From contig OX638323.1 in NCBI GenBank assembly GCA_951812715.1, positions 1,712,577 to 1,776,576 on the forward strand: a stretch of DNA of 64,000 nt, given 5' to 3'. The notes below the pieces were generated by a model, which was not told the DNA's origin, did not search any database, and worked only from the letters and a program-made list of their open reading frames with translations. Position numbers and translations under genes: made by a program. The DNA is from an uncultured Pseudohongiella sp. GTDB lineage: Bacteria; Pseudomonadota; Gammaproteobacteria; Pseudomonadales; Pseudohongiellaceae. Positions within the stretch are counted from its first letter, which is position 1; the number at the start of each line of letters is the position of its first letter. Positions 34,963 to 44,319 of this stretch are shown here, piece by piece.

Positions 34963-36753
34963 TCATCGTTCGGGCAGCGCGAATACGAACAAGCTATGGC
35001 CGACTCTCCCGTATCCCGTGGGTATGCCGGGTATTCCCAGCCGGCCGACATGAGCGTTCGACCCTACCGTGCCGCCAGGGGAGATCACGGCGATATATTG
35101 TCTGCCATCGGCGCCGAAACTGATCGGCGCCATGTCGCTCAAGCCATTGAGAATCGTCTGCCACAGAATTTCGCCGCTACGCTGGTCAATGGCGTAGAAC
35201 CGCCGCCGGGTATCGGCGGCAAAAAGCAGACCTCCCCCCGTCGTCAGCATGCCATATAGCGGAGTTTCGATATCGAGCCGCCACAGGGTTTCCCCGGTTT
35301 CCACATCGATCGCCTCAGGCTGGCCCAAGTGCGGAACTGGGCTGGGGCTCGAAGCGATAGTTGTGGTGTTGTAGCCGGTCTCCAGCGTCGGCTCTGGCGA
35401 AGTCAGCCTGATCGTCGTGCAATTGCCGTTGAAGGCAGGCAAATAATAGGCATTGGTCAATGGGCTATAGGCGCCTTGGGGCACCTGGCGATTCTCCTTG
35501 CAGATCGTCGCGGTGTGGTCCGGGTCTCCGGTCATGACGACAGCGGGATTGATCCGGTACGCGCCGGTAGTCTCATCGTAACTTTCAATCAGATTCTGGT
35601 AGGCGGTGGCACGAGCGTACATGAACTCGCCATTACCGCGGTCATAGGCATAGAAAATCGCATCCTTCGAAAACGAACCGATCACCAGTTGCCGCGATTC
35701 GCCCGGCCGAATCGAAGGATTGACGCCAAGCGAATCCGGGGGCGAAGGCCGCAGCGGCGTATCTACCAGGATGTGGTCGTACACAGCGTCGTTGTTCCAC
35801 ATATCGGTATGATGCTGCGCCCACCACGCCAACTGCCCGGTGCGATGATCGAGCGCAACGGTGGAACCCTGGTAGAGCCGGTCCGGCCATTCGCCATCGG
35901 TGCCAGCAAGCGCCGGCTGCTGGGGCGCGCTGGAACCGACGCCGAAGATAAACAGTCCCCGCTCCTTGTCCACCGCCGGAGTGAGCCAGGGCGACATGTT
36001 TCGCCTCTCCTCAAGCGGATAGATCTGCGGATCATCGCCCCAACTGCGATGCATGGGGTCTTCCGGCGTCGGACTGGTATACCAGCGCCAGAGCAGCTCG
36101 CCGTTATCCACGCTGTAACCCGACAGGTGACAAGTCGCCGTCGAGGTCCACGAGGTGCAATTCCACGGCACGGCAACGACGCGGTTGAACACCACCGGAG
36201 CGCCGCTCGGTTGATCGCCGCTGCGGTAATCGCCGATTGCCGCTTCCCAGACGAGAGCGCCGGTCTCCGGATCCAGGGCGATCAGATAGCCGTCAGTTGA
36301 GGTGGTGATCAGTTTGTCTTCATAGATGAACACTCCACGTCCCCGGTTGCGGGTAAGGCCGGGATCGTTATCGAGGAAGTCTTGTGAAAACGGCCGGGAA
36401 TATTCCCAGATCAAATCGCCCGTAGCGGCGTCATGGGCGCTGTAGCCTTCGTCCGGATGCCGCAGGTAGAGCACGCCGTCGTAAACCGTGGGCTCGACCT
36501 GCATGCCCGTGCCGCCTGATGCGACAGCGTATGACCAGACCAGGCGCAGATCGGCAACGTTTTCGGTGTTGATCTGATCAAGCGGGCTGTAGCCCCAGTT
36601 TTCGTAATTTCCCCGCCACATGAGCCAGTCGTTCGGATCGGGGTTGTTGAGCATGTCTTGCGTGAGAGGCTGAAACCGCCGGTCCTGGGCGCCCGCTGGC
36701 GCCATTACGCCGAACAGCAGCAAGAGAATGGCGAGAATCCTGGCAATATACAT
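34963..36753 (-). CDS. PQQ-dependent (quinoprotein) dehydrogenase-like protein
   Basis: The 596-residue protein has a signal peptide (ILAILLLLFGVMAPAGAQ) and repeated tryptophan-docking motifs of an eight-bladed propeller (GDLIWEYSRP, GALVWEAAIGDY, GQLAWWAQHH, GETLWRLDIETP, GEILWQTILNG). It resembles soluble or membrane-bound alcohol/glucose-type quinoprotein dehydrogenases acting in the periplasm. No CxxCH heme site is present, so electrons must go to a separate cytochrome. Cysteines at WNCTSWTSTATCH lie where relatives have a disulfide. Substrate unknown; PQQ synthesis genes are not in the window. Followed by a small alpha/beta hydrolase gene upstream (21-bp gap), likely co-transcribed. Confidence 0.87.
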   Translation of the reverse strand: MYIARILAILLLLFGVMAPAGAQDRRFQPLTQDMLNNPDPNDWLMWRGNYENWGYSPLDQINTENVADLRLVWSYAVASGGTGMQVEPTVYDGVLYLRHPDEGYSAHDAATGDLIWEYSRPFSQDFLDNDPGLTRNRGRGVFIYEDKLITTSTDGYLIALDPETGALVWEAAIGDYRSGDQPSGAPVVFNRVVAVPWNCTSWTSTATCHLSGYSVDNGELLWRWYTSPTPEDPMHRSWGDDPQIYPLEERRNMSPWLTPAVDKERGLFIFGVGSSAPQQPALAGTDGEWPDRLYQGSTVALDHRTGQLAWWAQHHTDMWNNDAVYDHILVDTPLRPSPPDSLGVNPSIRPGESRQLVIGSFSKDAIFYAYDRGNGEFMYARATAYQNLIESYDETTGAYRINPAVVMTGDPDHTATICKENRQVPQGAYSPLTNAYYLPAFNGNCTTIRLTSPEPTLETGYNTTTIASSPSPVPHLGQPEAIDVETGETLWRLDIETPLYGMLTTGGGLLFAADTRRRFYAIDQRSGEILWQTILNGLSDMAPISFGADGRQYIAVISPGGTVGSNAHVGRLGIPGIPTGYGRVGHSLFVFALPER

Positions 36754-36774
36754 GACGGGCTCCCCCGGCAGTTT

Positions 36775-37464
36775 CTACGGCTCCGACGTTACGCGTTGCA
36801 GCCAGGGGTCGAGCGTTTCCCAGTTCATTTGGAACATATGACCCACGCTGTCGAGCAACGCAGCGTCGAGATCGACTCCGGCGCCGGTGAAGGCGTCCAC
36901 GGTTTCGTCGAAGCGGTCGGCCCAGCCGAGTTCGTCCTCGCCGCCGATGCGCAGGTAGACCGGGAACCCGCGCAACGACCGGTTGTCGAATTCGGAAGAC
37001 GACAGTGCCGGCACGGCAACCACGCCGAAATAGTTTTCCGGATTGCGCCGAGCCACTTCCAGCGCCGAAAAACCGCCGTTGGAGATGCCCGCGAGCAAGG
37101 TCTTGCCTTGCGCGATGTTGTCGCGCCGCTGTAGCGCTGCAATCAATTGCACGACTCTGCCATTGTTGCGCGAGCCGCGAAAGGAGCGGTTATCGGGCGA
37201 AACTGGCGCGGCCACGACCCAGCCCCGGGCGGCGAACTGGCCGCCGAGCCAGCGCGAAGTGTCGGCGGCGATGGAAGCGTTGCCGGGGCCGCCGCCGAAC
37301 AGGACCAGCAGGCGGCCCGGCTGCTCGCTTTGCTCGGGCCAAACCATGAAAACCGCAAGCGTCTCTCCGTCATCGAGAGTCACCCGCTCCTGGCCCAGCA
37401 CCGGTGCGCTCATCAAGAGGCAAAGCAGGGGGACGAGCAGATATTCCCGTCTAGCAGTTTTCAT
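36775..37464 (-). CDS. Secreted alpha/beta hydrolase family protein
   Basis: The 229-residue protein has a signal peptide (YLLVPLLCLLMSAPVLG). The hydrolase core has LLVLFGGGPGN (oxyanion), the nucleophile elbow AGISNGG, VYLRIGGEDELGW with the probable acid, and LLDSVGHMFQ with the His. The ORF is open 16 codons further upstream, but the ATG at 37464 directly precedes the signal peptide. It lies immediately upstream of the PQQ dehydrogenase in the same direction. Dispersed element copy B begins some 40 bp upstream of its start. Confidence 0.82.
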   Translation of the reverse strand: MKTARREYLLVPLLCLLMSAPVLGQERVTLDDGETLAVFMVWPEQSEQPGRLLVLFGGGPGNASIAADTSRWLGGQFAARGWVVAAPVSPDNRSFRGSRNNGRVVQLIAALQRRDNIAQGKTLLAGISNGGFSALEVARRNPENYFGVVAVPALSSSEFDNRSLRGFPVYLRIGGEDELGWADRFDETVDAFTGAGVDLDAALLDSVGHMFQMNWETLDPWLQRVTSEP

Positions 37465-37500
37465 TGTGATCCACTTATGCGCGCCATCATTAGGTTTGTC

Positions 37501-37693
37501 CATGCCATCCATGGCGCGGGAATTGCGTCTTCGCTAACCTCTAGTCTCGACATCCATGTCGAGCCATTCGTCCAGCCACCGAGCACAGCTCGGTGTCGCT
37601 CGGCCTGCGCATGAAGCTGCGCTTCATAAACGCTTGGCCTCGCCCCTCAAAAAGCTTTGCTTTTTGTCGGCTGCGCCGACCGGGCCTCACTCT
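37501..37693 (+). repeat. Dispersed intergenic element, copy B
   Basis: It begins CATGCCATCCATGGCGCGG and ends GCGCCGACCGGGCCTCAC. It contains two hairpins, AAAAAGC/GCTTTTT and GTCGGC-TGC-GCCGAC, conserved in part in the other copies. The TCA of its terminal CCTCAC is the stop codon (TGA) of the SDR gene at 37687. Confidence 0.82.
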
Positions 37694-38463
37694 TCAAAGC
37701 GTTCGTGCAGGCGGCGCATGCCGCCGAGCCAGCGGTCATAATCATCGGTCTTGCGCTGCATATAGGTCAACACTTCCGGATGCGGCAGGCACAGGAAGCG
37801 TTCTTCCGCAAGCGTTTCGATTACCGTGTCCGCGAGCTGTTCCGGCTCAAGAATGCCGTCCAGCCCGGCGACGCCGCCTTCGCTGTTCGCGGTCATCCGG
37901 GTACGCACTGCCTGGGGGCAAAGCACGGAAACGCGAATGCCGCGCTTGCCGTAAGTGATCGAAAGCCACTCGGCGAAGCCGACGGCGGCATGCTTGGTGA
38001 CCGAATACGGCGCCGAACCCACCTGGCTAAGCAGTCCGGCCGCCGATGAGGTATTGAGCAGATAGCCTTCGCCCCGGGCCAGCATGCCGGGCAGCACCGC
38101 CCGCGCGGCAAAGATATGCGACATGACGTTAATGTCCCAGATGCTTTGCCATTCGGCGGTTGGCACGTCTTCGCCGCCTGGCGTGAAAATGCCCGCGTTG
38201 GAACAGAACAAGTCGATCTGGCCGTGGGCTTCGAGGGTACTCTGGACGAGACCGGAAACTTCTTCCTCGTTGGCTACATCGGCGCGCACCCCCAGTACCT
38301 TGGTCTGGCTGGCGATATCCGCCACGGTTCGGTCGATGCCTTCGAGATTGATGTCGGAAACCACGATCGCGCGAGCGCCTTCGGCGGCGAAACGCAGGCA
38401 TAGCGCGCGGCCGATGCCACTGGCGCCGCCGGTGACAACCGCGACCTTGTCACGTATTTGCAT
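37687..38463 (-). CDS. SDR family NAD(P)-dependent oxidoreductase
   Basis: The 258-residue short-chain dehydrogenase shows the nucleotide motif [11 protein letters not shown], the NAG motif in LFCSNAG, and the catalytic Ser in [10 protein letters not shown] with Tyr and Lys in YSVTKHAA. The aspartate in VVSDIN suggests NAD preference. The longest ORF begins at 38631, but its first 56 codons run through dispersed element copy C. The ATG at 38463 with GGAG eleven bases upstream is the start. The gene lies between two copies of the element, one giving its stop codon and the other just upstream. Substrate unknown. Confidence 0.88.
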   Translation of the reverse strand: MQIRDKVAVVTGGASGIGRALCLRFAAEGARAIVVSDINLEGIDRTVADIASQTKVLGVRADVANEEEVSGLVQSTLEAHGQIDLFCSNAGIFTPGGEDVPTAEWQSIWDINVMSHIFAARAVLPGMLARGEGYLLNTSSAAGLLSQVGSAPYSVTKHAAVGFAEWLSITYGKRGIRVSVLCPQAVRTRMTANSEGGVAGLDGILEPEQLADTVIETLAEERFLCLPHPEVLTYMQRKTDDYDRWLGGMRRLHERFEE

Positions 38464-38524
38464 GGATACTCGTCTCCTGTATTTTCTATTTTCGCGCGCG
38501 TTGTGGGTGCGGAAGAGTTCGTAA

Positions 38525-39778
<1,254 letters not shown>

Positions 39779-39940
39779 TCAAGTCACGCCCCCCGCGCAA
39801 TCGGGCGGCCAGTTTACGCGCTTGCCTGTTACTGTGCAAAATCGCCGGTCCAAAATTACAAAGAGTTACGCCGAGCGATCCCGATGCGTGTGGTATATTT
39901 GCGCGTCAAAATTTATAAGTATCGAATTCTGGAGAGATTA

Positions 39941-42010
39941 ATGAAACGAAAATTGCTGTTTACCGTGATTGCCTGGGCGGCCAGTTCGTATTCCGTTGAG
40001 ACCTTTGCGCAGGAGCAGATTGTCGAGGAAATCCAGGTTATTTCCACCAGCAGAAGGTCGGAAGGACTGTCGGACGTAAACGCCGCGGTTTCGGTAATCG
40101 GCGAAGAAGAGTTGTCATTGCTGCGCCTGATGCATTACCAGGAAGCTCTGAATCGGGTTCCCGGCGTCAATGTGAATCGCAACAACGGCCAGGAAAGCCT
40201 GGCCTCGATCCGCTCTCCGGTGCTCACCGGCGCCGGCGCCTGCGGCGCCTTCCTGATGGCCGAAAACGGCATTCCGCTTCGCTCCAACAGTTTCTGCAAC
40301 GTCAACCAGATGTTCGATGCCCACACCGAGAACGCCGAGCGCATTGAGGTTGTGCGCGGACCGAGCAGCGCTTTCTGGGGATCCAACGCGATGCACGGCA
40401 TGATCAATGTGATATTACCCGATCCGGGCGAAGCGGGGTCCTTGACGCTGGAAGCCGGTCCGCGCGGCACCAGGCGCGTTCAAGGTCGGTTCGGCACGGA
40501 AGTAGAAGGCGTCAGCAACCTGTTCCTGTTCAACGGCATTGAGGAAACTGGCTACCAGCAGGACAGCGGAGTGGATCAGCAGAAACTATCCTGGCTGTAC
40601 GAACTGGATTTCGGCGGCGCGCAAATCGACGGCGGCTTCACCTTGATCAACCTGAACCAGGAGACGGCCGGCTACGTCACTGGCACTGACGCCTACATGG
40701 ACGAGGAACGGCGCAAAACCAATCCGAACCCCGAAGCATTCCGCGACAGCCGCAACGGACGCTTCTGGACCTCCTTCAACTGGGATTCCCGCGGCTGGGA
40801 CCTGGCGTTTACTCCCTATGTGCGTGAAGTAAACATGACATTCATGCAGCACTTCCTCCCCGGCGACCCCATCGAGGACTTTTATCACCGCAGCGCCGGC
40901 TTTCAATCCGGAGCCTATCGCGAGCTGAATAATGGCGCGAGCGTCGCGCTTGGCATCGACGGCGAATCCACCACGGGCAAACTGCTGCAATTCCAGGCCA
41001 ACCCCACGGTCGGGTCCGCCTTTCTGCGCAATACCATTCCCCAGGGCAAGCATTATGACTTTACCGTCGATGCCGGCATGATCGGCGGTTTCGTCAGCTT
41101 TGATCAGCCGCTCGCGGAAAACCTGACCTTTTCGTTCGGCGTGCGCGTTGAAAAAGTCGAGTACGATTACGACAACCTGATGATCGATGGCCGCACCGAC
41201 GACCAGGGCGTCGCCTGCGGTTTCGGCGGTTGCCGCTACAGCCGCCCGTCCGACCGCGGTGACAATTTCACCAATGTGTCGCCCAAAGTCGCGCTCAGCT
41301 ACCAGCTCGACGACAGCAACCGGCTTGACCTGCGAGTACAGCGCGGCTTTCGCGCCCCGCAGGCCACTGAACTGTACCGGCTACAGAACGCACAAACAGT
41401 AGCCGATCTGCGCTCGGTCGAACTCGACAGTTTCGAGCTTGCGTACAGCGGTGGCGAAGATGTCTTGACCTATTCCGCCAGCGTATACCTGATGGACAAG
41501 GACAACGAGATCATCACCAACAGTTCGCGGGAGAACCTCAACGGCGCCGCCACCAGGCATCGCGGCTTCGAACTGGCGCTTGCCTACGATCTCCGCGACG
41601 ACATGACGCTGCACGTAGTCTCCAACTACGCCAAGCACACCTATGAGCATTCCCAGCTATCCGGCGGCATTGACATTAAAGCCAATGAAGTCGACACCGC
41701 GCCAAATCTCTGGGGTAATTACCGTCTGACCTGGCAGCCGAGTCCGACTCTGCGCGCGGAATTAGAATGGGTGAACATGGGCGAGTATTTCACCAACCCG
41801 GAAAACACCGCTTCTTATGACGGCCACGATATTGTCAATATTCGCGCGCAATACCAGGTGAGCGAGGACTGGACCTGGACCTTTGCCGTGCTCAACGTGT
41901 TTGATGAGTTCTATGCTGAACGCGCGGACTGGACCACCTTCACCGGCGACCGCTACTTCGTTGGCCAGCCGCTGCGAGCCTTCGCTTCCGTAACCTGGAA
42001 TTTCCGATAA
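39941..42010 (+). CDS. TonB-dependent receptor
   Basis: A 689-residue outer-membrane receptor. A signal peptide (LLFTVIAWAASSYSVETFA) is followed by a TonB-box-like VEEIQVIST. The plug (residues 40-150) has ALNRVPGVNVNRNNGQE, IRSPVLTGAGACGAFLMAENGIPLR and IEVVRGPSSAFWGSNAMHGMI, and a beta-barrel ends in TWNF. Cysteines in the plug (GACGAF, SFCNVN) could make a disulfide. Start ATG at 39941 with CTGGAGAG upstream; an in-frame ATG at 39884 lacks one. It is divergent from the flavin oxidoreductase gene. Ligand unknown. Confidence 0.9.
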   Translation: MKRKLLFTVIAWAASSYSVETFAQEQIVEEIQVISTSRRSEGLSDVNAAVSVIGEEELSLLRLMHYQEALNRVPGVNVNRNNGQESLASIRSPVLTGAGACGAFLMAENGIPLRSNSFCNVNQMFDAHTENAERIEVVRGPSSAFWGSNAMHGMINVILPDPGEAGSLTLEAGPRGTRRVQGRFGTEVEGVSNLFLFNGIEETGYQQDSGVDQQKLSWLYELDFGGAQIDGGFTLINLNQETAGYVTGTDAYMDEERRKTNPNPEAFRDSRNGRFWTSFNWDSRGWDLAFTPYVREVNMTFMQHFLPGDPIEDFYHRSAGFQSGAYRELNNGASVALGIDGESTTGKLLQFQANPTVGSAFLRNTIPQGKHYDFTVDAGMIGGFVSFDQPLAENLTFSFGVRVEKVEYDYDNLMIDGRTDDQGVACGFGGCRYSRPSDRGDNFTNVSPKVALSYQLDDSNRLDLRVQRGFRAPQATELYRLQNAQTVADLRSVELDSFELAYSGGEDVLTYSASVYLMDKDNEIITNSSRENLNGAATRHRGFELALAYDLRDDMTLHVVSNYAKHTYEHSQLSGGIDIKANEVDTAPNLWGNYRLTWQPSPTLRAELEWVNMGEYFTNPENTASYDGHDIVNIRAQYQVSEDWTWTFAVLNVFDEFYAERADWTTFTGDRYFVGQPLRAFASVTWNFR

Positions 42011-42129
42011 TCGATCCTGCCTTCGACATTCTGCTGGCGCTGTTCGCGGCGCCGGCAGGGGATCGGCTCGCACCGATCAGCCATCCAACTCGACTCGGCG
42101 TCGATCTGGATTCCCTGCGTGAAGCCGCG

Positions 42130-42615
42130 GTGCTGATTCCAGTAACGCGTCCCGGCAACCATGATCTTCCCAGCCAGATCGTACTGACGGTGCGTTCGGA
42201 AAACCTCAAGAGCCATGCCGGCCAGATCAGTCTGCCCGGCGGCTCGACCGAACCAGGCGACAGCAGCCTTGCCGCCACTGCCCTGCGCGAGGCGGAAGAG
42301 GAGATCGGCCTGCCACGGGAGCAAGTCGAAGTGATCGGCCAACTCGGACCTATGCCGGTGCCATCCGGCTTTCGCGTAACACCCGTTGTGGGCCTGATTC
42401 CATCCGGTCTCGAATTTACCCCCTGCTCACGGGAAGTCGCCGACATTTTCCAGACCCCGCTGAACCTGATCCTCGATCCCAAAGCTTATGCCCGCAGCAG
42501 CTACCTGTTCGCCGGCGCGAGACGGCAAACACTGGAACTCTGCTACGAGGACTATCGAATCTGGGGCGCCACCGCCGCTATTTTGCACCGGCTGGCGGTG
42601 TTGGCTTCGGGATGA
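42130..42615 (+). CDS. NUDIX hydrolase, CoA pyrophosphatase-like (NudL type)
   Basis: The Nudix box LPGGSTEPGDSSLAATALREAEEEIGL is complete, and the upstream SHAGQISLPGG is typical of NudL/YeaB enzymes that cleave CoA or related dinucleotides. The annotated GTG start at 42130 gives 161 residues. Family-like sequence (FDILLALFAAP...LREAAVLIPV) continues in frame upstream to about 41995, inside the end of the TonB-receptor gene. No ATG, GTG or TTG is available there, so the true start is uncertain and may be a rare codon (CTG 41995 or ATA 42007). The 3' end overlaps the convergent GGDEF gene by 64 bp. Confidence 0.8.
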   Translation: MLIPVTRPGNHDLPSQIVLTVRSENLKSHAGQISLPGGSTEPGDSSLAATALREAEEEIGLPREQVEVIGQLGPMPVPSGFRVTPVVGLIPSGLEFTPCSREVADIFQTPLNLILDPKAYARSSYLFAGARRQTLELCYEDYRIWGATAAILHRLAVLASG

Positions 42616-43196
42616 CAAATGCGGCCGCGATCGTTTCGCTTTGACAGATAGAGCAACTGGTCGACGCTTTTGACGAATTCCCTGTCACTGAGTTCATCGT
42701 CGCCTGCCTCATAGACGCCAATGCCCATGCTGGCGCCGATTTCGAGGCGGATGCCGCCCATCTCGAACGGAAAGCGGTGAAACTGCGTCCGCAGCCGCTC
42801 GGCGAGGGCAATGCCCTGTTTCAGTCCGGTTCCCGGCAGGATGATGGCGAATTCGTCGCCGCCACAGCGGCAGGGCGTATCGAGCCGGCGAATCGCTCGC
42901 CGCGTTAGCCCGGCAAAGTGGCAAAGCACGGAATTGCCGACTTCATGTCCGTAATTGTCGTTAACTTCCTTGAAATTGTCGAGATCCATCAAGATCAGGC
43001 AGACCGGCTGCGATGTCCGGCGGGTGCGTTCGAGTTCCAGGCTCAGCGTCTCGTTGAAATGACGCAAGTTGGAGAGCCCGGTCAATTCGTCGGTATGGAC
43101 GAGAGCGCGCAGATATTCGATCTGCTTGCGCAGCAGTTCGATGTCCGAGAGCTTTTCCTGTTCCGTTGCCGGCGGTTGATGTTTGCGATGTCGCAT
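42552..43196 (-). CDS. Diguanylate cyclase (GGDEF domain)
   Basis: The 214-residue soluble protein has a short N-terminal helix (residues 10-40, coiled-coil-like EQEKLSDIELLRKQIEYLR) and one GGDEF domain. That domain contains DELTGLSNLRHF, LMDLDNFKEVND and the active motif CGGDEFAIIL. RRLD five residues before GGDEF fits the RxxD inhibitory site, so it should be an active, product-inhibited c-di-GMP synthase. No membrane segment or sensory domain is present; the signal would come through the coiled coil. Start ATG at 43196 chosen over 43241 because the domain alignment begins shortly after it. Confidence 0.88.
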   Translation of the reverse strand: MRHRKHQPPATEQEKLSDIELLRKQIEYLRALVHTDELTGLSNLRHFNETLSLELERTRRTSQPVCLILMDLDNFKEVNDNYGHEVGNSVLCHFAGLTRRAIRRLDTPCRCGGDEFAIILPGTGLKQGIALAERLRTQFHRFPFEMGGIRLEIGASMGIGVYEAGDDELSDREFVKSVDQLLYLSKRNDRGRICHPEANTASRCKIAAVAPQIR

Positions 43197-43260
43197 GAGC
43201 GCAACCGTAGCATAATGACCGGGGAGCCAAAATAGTCGCAAGCGAATTTAGGCGCGGAGA

Positions 43261-44319
43261 TCAACGCGGCGAAAGCCCCAGTGCCTGCTCCACGTCTGCC
43301 CAGGAAACCAGTTTGAAATTTTGATTGGCGGAAGGCGAATCGTTGATGCCGTCCTGCACAACGAGCAAACCGCGAGGGAATGTATTGCTCAAGGCGGCGG
43401 CGGTCACCGCCAGACCGTCGGTTTCCTCGACGCCATCGACGCCGGCTTGCGCGGCGGCCGCCAGGCGGAACGAACCGATGTAGCTGTTATTTCGCGCCAG
43501 ATCATAGACGGCGAAACTGTTGTCGCCCTGGCTGGAAACTATCAGATAGTGCGCCCCCTCCGGGCCGCGGTAAACGTCCATTCCTTCCACATCCGCGGTC
43601 AAATGACCCGAGGAGATGGCGTCAAGCAGCAGCATTTCATCGGCCCGGGCGGCATCCGCCGGCATCTGCCAGACCCCGTGTTCCTCTTCTCCCAGATACA
43701 GCGTCCAGGCGGCATCGTCCACGGCGCATCCTTCCGGTCCGGAATCGAGGTTCCAGGCGCCTTCCAGCCGCGGTTGCAGGAGACCGCCTGGATTGAGGCG
43801 CCAATGCTGATACTCGGCATCGGTACTGTTGACGAATACGTGAGCTTCGCCCAATTCATCGACACCCATGCAAATGCCATAGGGGTCGGCGAGGGTAAGA
43901 GGCACTTCGAGCACGAAGCTGACCAGACCTTCGCCGGAAATGGTGAATATATCGATTGCATCGTTACTGCGATTGCTCGCCGCGGCCAATGTCCGGATTT
44001 CTCCATCAAGCGCGATGCCGCCGCGCAAGTCCACGTTGTTCAGGCGGCCGCGCCGCAGGAATTGCACTTCCTGCCCGGTCAGATCGTAGACCGCCAGACC
44101 GCTGCGCTTGTCGGTGCCGAGGATGAGGCTGGCCGCGGGATTGGCGGGATGCAGCCAGATTGCCGGATCGTCGGCGGCATCGTCATCGCTGGGGACGGGC
44201 GTGGTCTCCAGCAGCGCATAAACAACCCGCGCGCCCTCGCGCACCGGCGTCTCTCCGCCGCAAGCGGTGAGCAGCGCGGCAAAACAGCAAGCCAGTACAT
44301 AACGGTTCATCGAGGCCAT
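43261..44319 (-). CDS. Beta-propeller phytase-like lipoprotein
   Basis: The 352-residue protein has a lipoprotein signal (ACCFAALLTACGG, lipobox LLTAC). A beta-propeller phytase domain follows: DDAADDPAIWLHPANPAASLILGTDKRSGLAVYDLTG, NNVDLRGGIALDG, GLVSFVLEVPLTLADPYGICMG, EGCAVDDAAWTLYLGEEEHGVW and DVEGMDVYRG. These acidic stretches are the calcium and phosphate ligands of BPP phytases, which release phosphate from phytate. The ATG shares one base with the stop of the TonB receptor gene upstream, so the pair is co-translated. Together they would bind, import and dephosphorylate phytate or a similar phosphate ester. Confidence 0.88.
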   Translation of the reverse strand: MASMNRYVLACCFAALLTACGGETPVREGARVVYALLETTPVPSDDDAADDPAIWLHPANPAASLILGTDKRSGLAVYDLTGQEVQFLRRGRLNNVDLRGGIALDGEIRTLAAASNRSNDAIDIFTISGEGLVSFVLEVPLTLADPYGICMGVDELGEAHVFVNSTDAEYQHWRLNPGGLLQPRLEGAWNLDSGPEGCAVDDAAWTLYLGEEEHGVWQMPADAARADEMLLLDAISSGHLTADVEGMDVYRGPEGAHYLIVSSQGDNSFAVYDLARNNSYIGSFRLAAAAQAGVDGVEETDGLAVTAAALSNTFPRGLLVVQDGINDSPSANQNFKLVSWADVEQALGLSPR

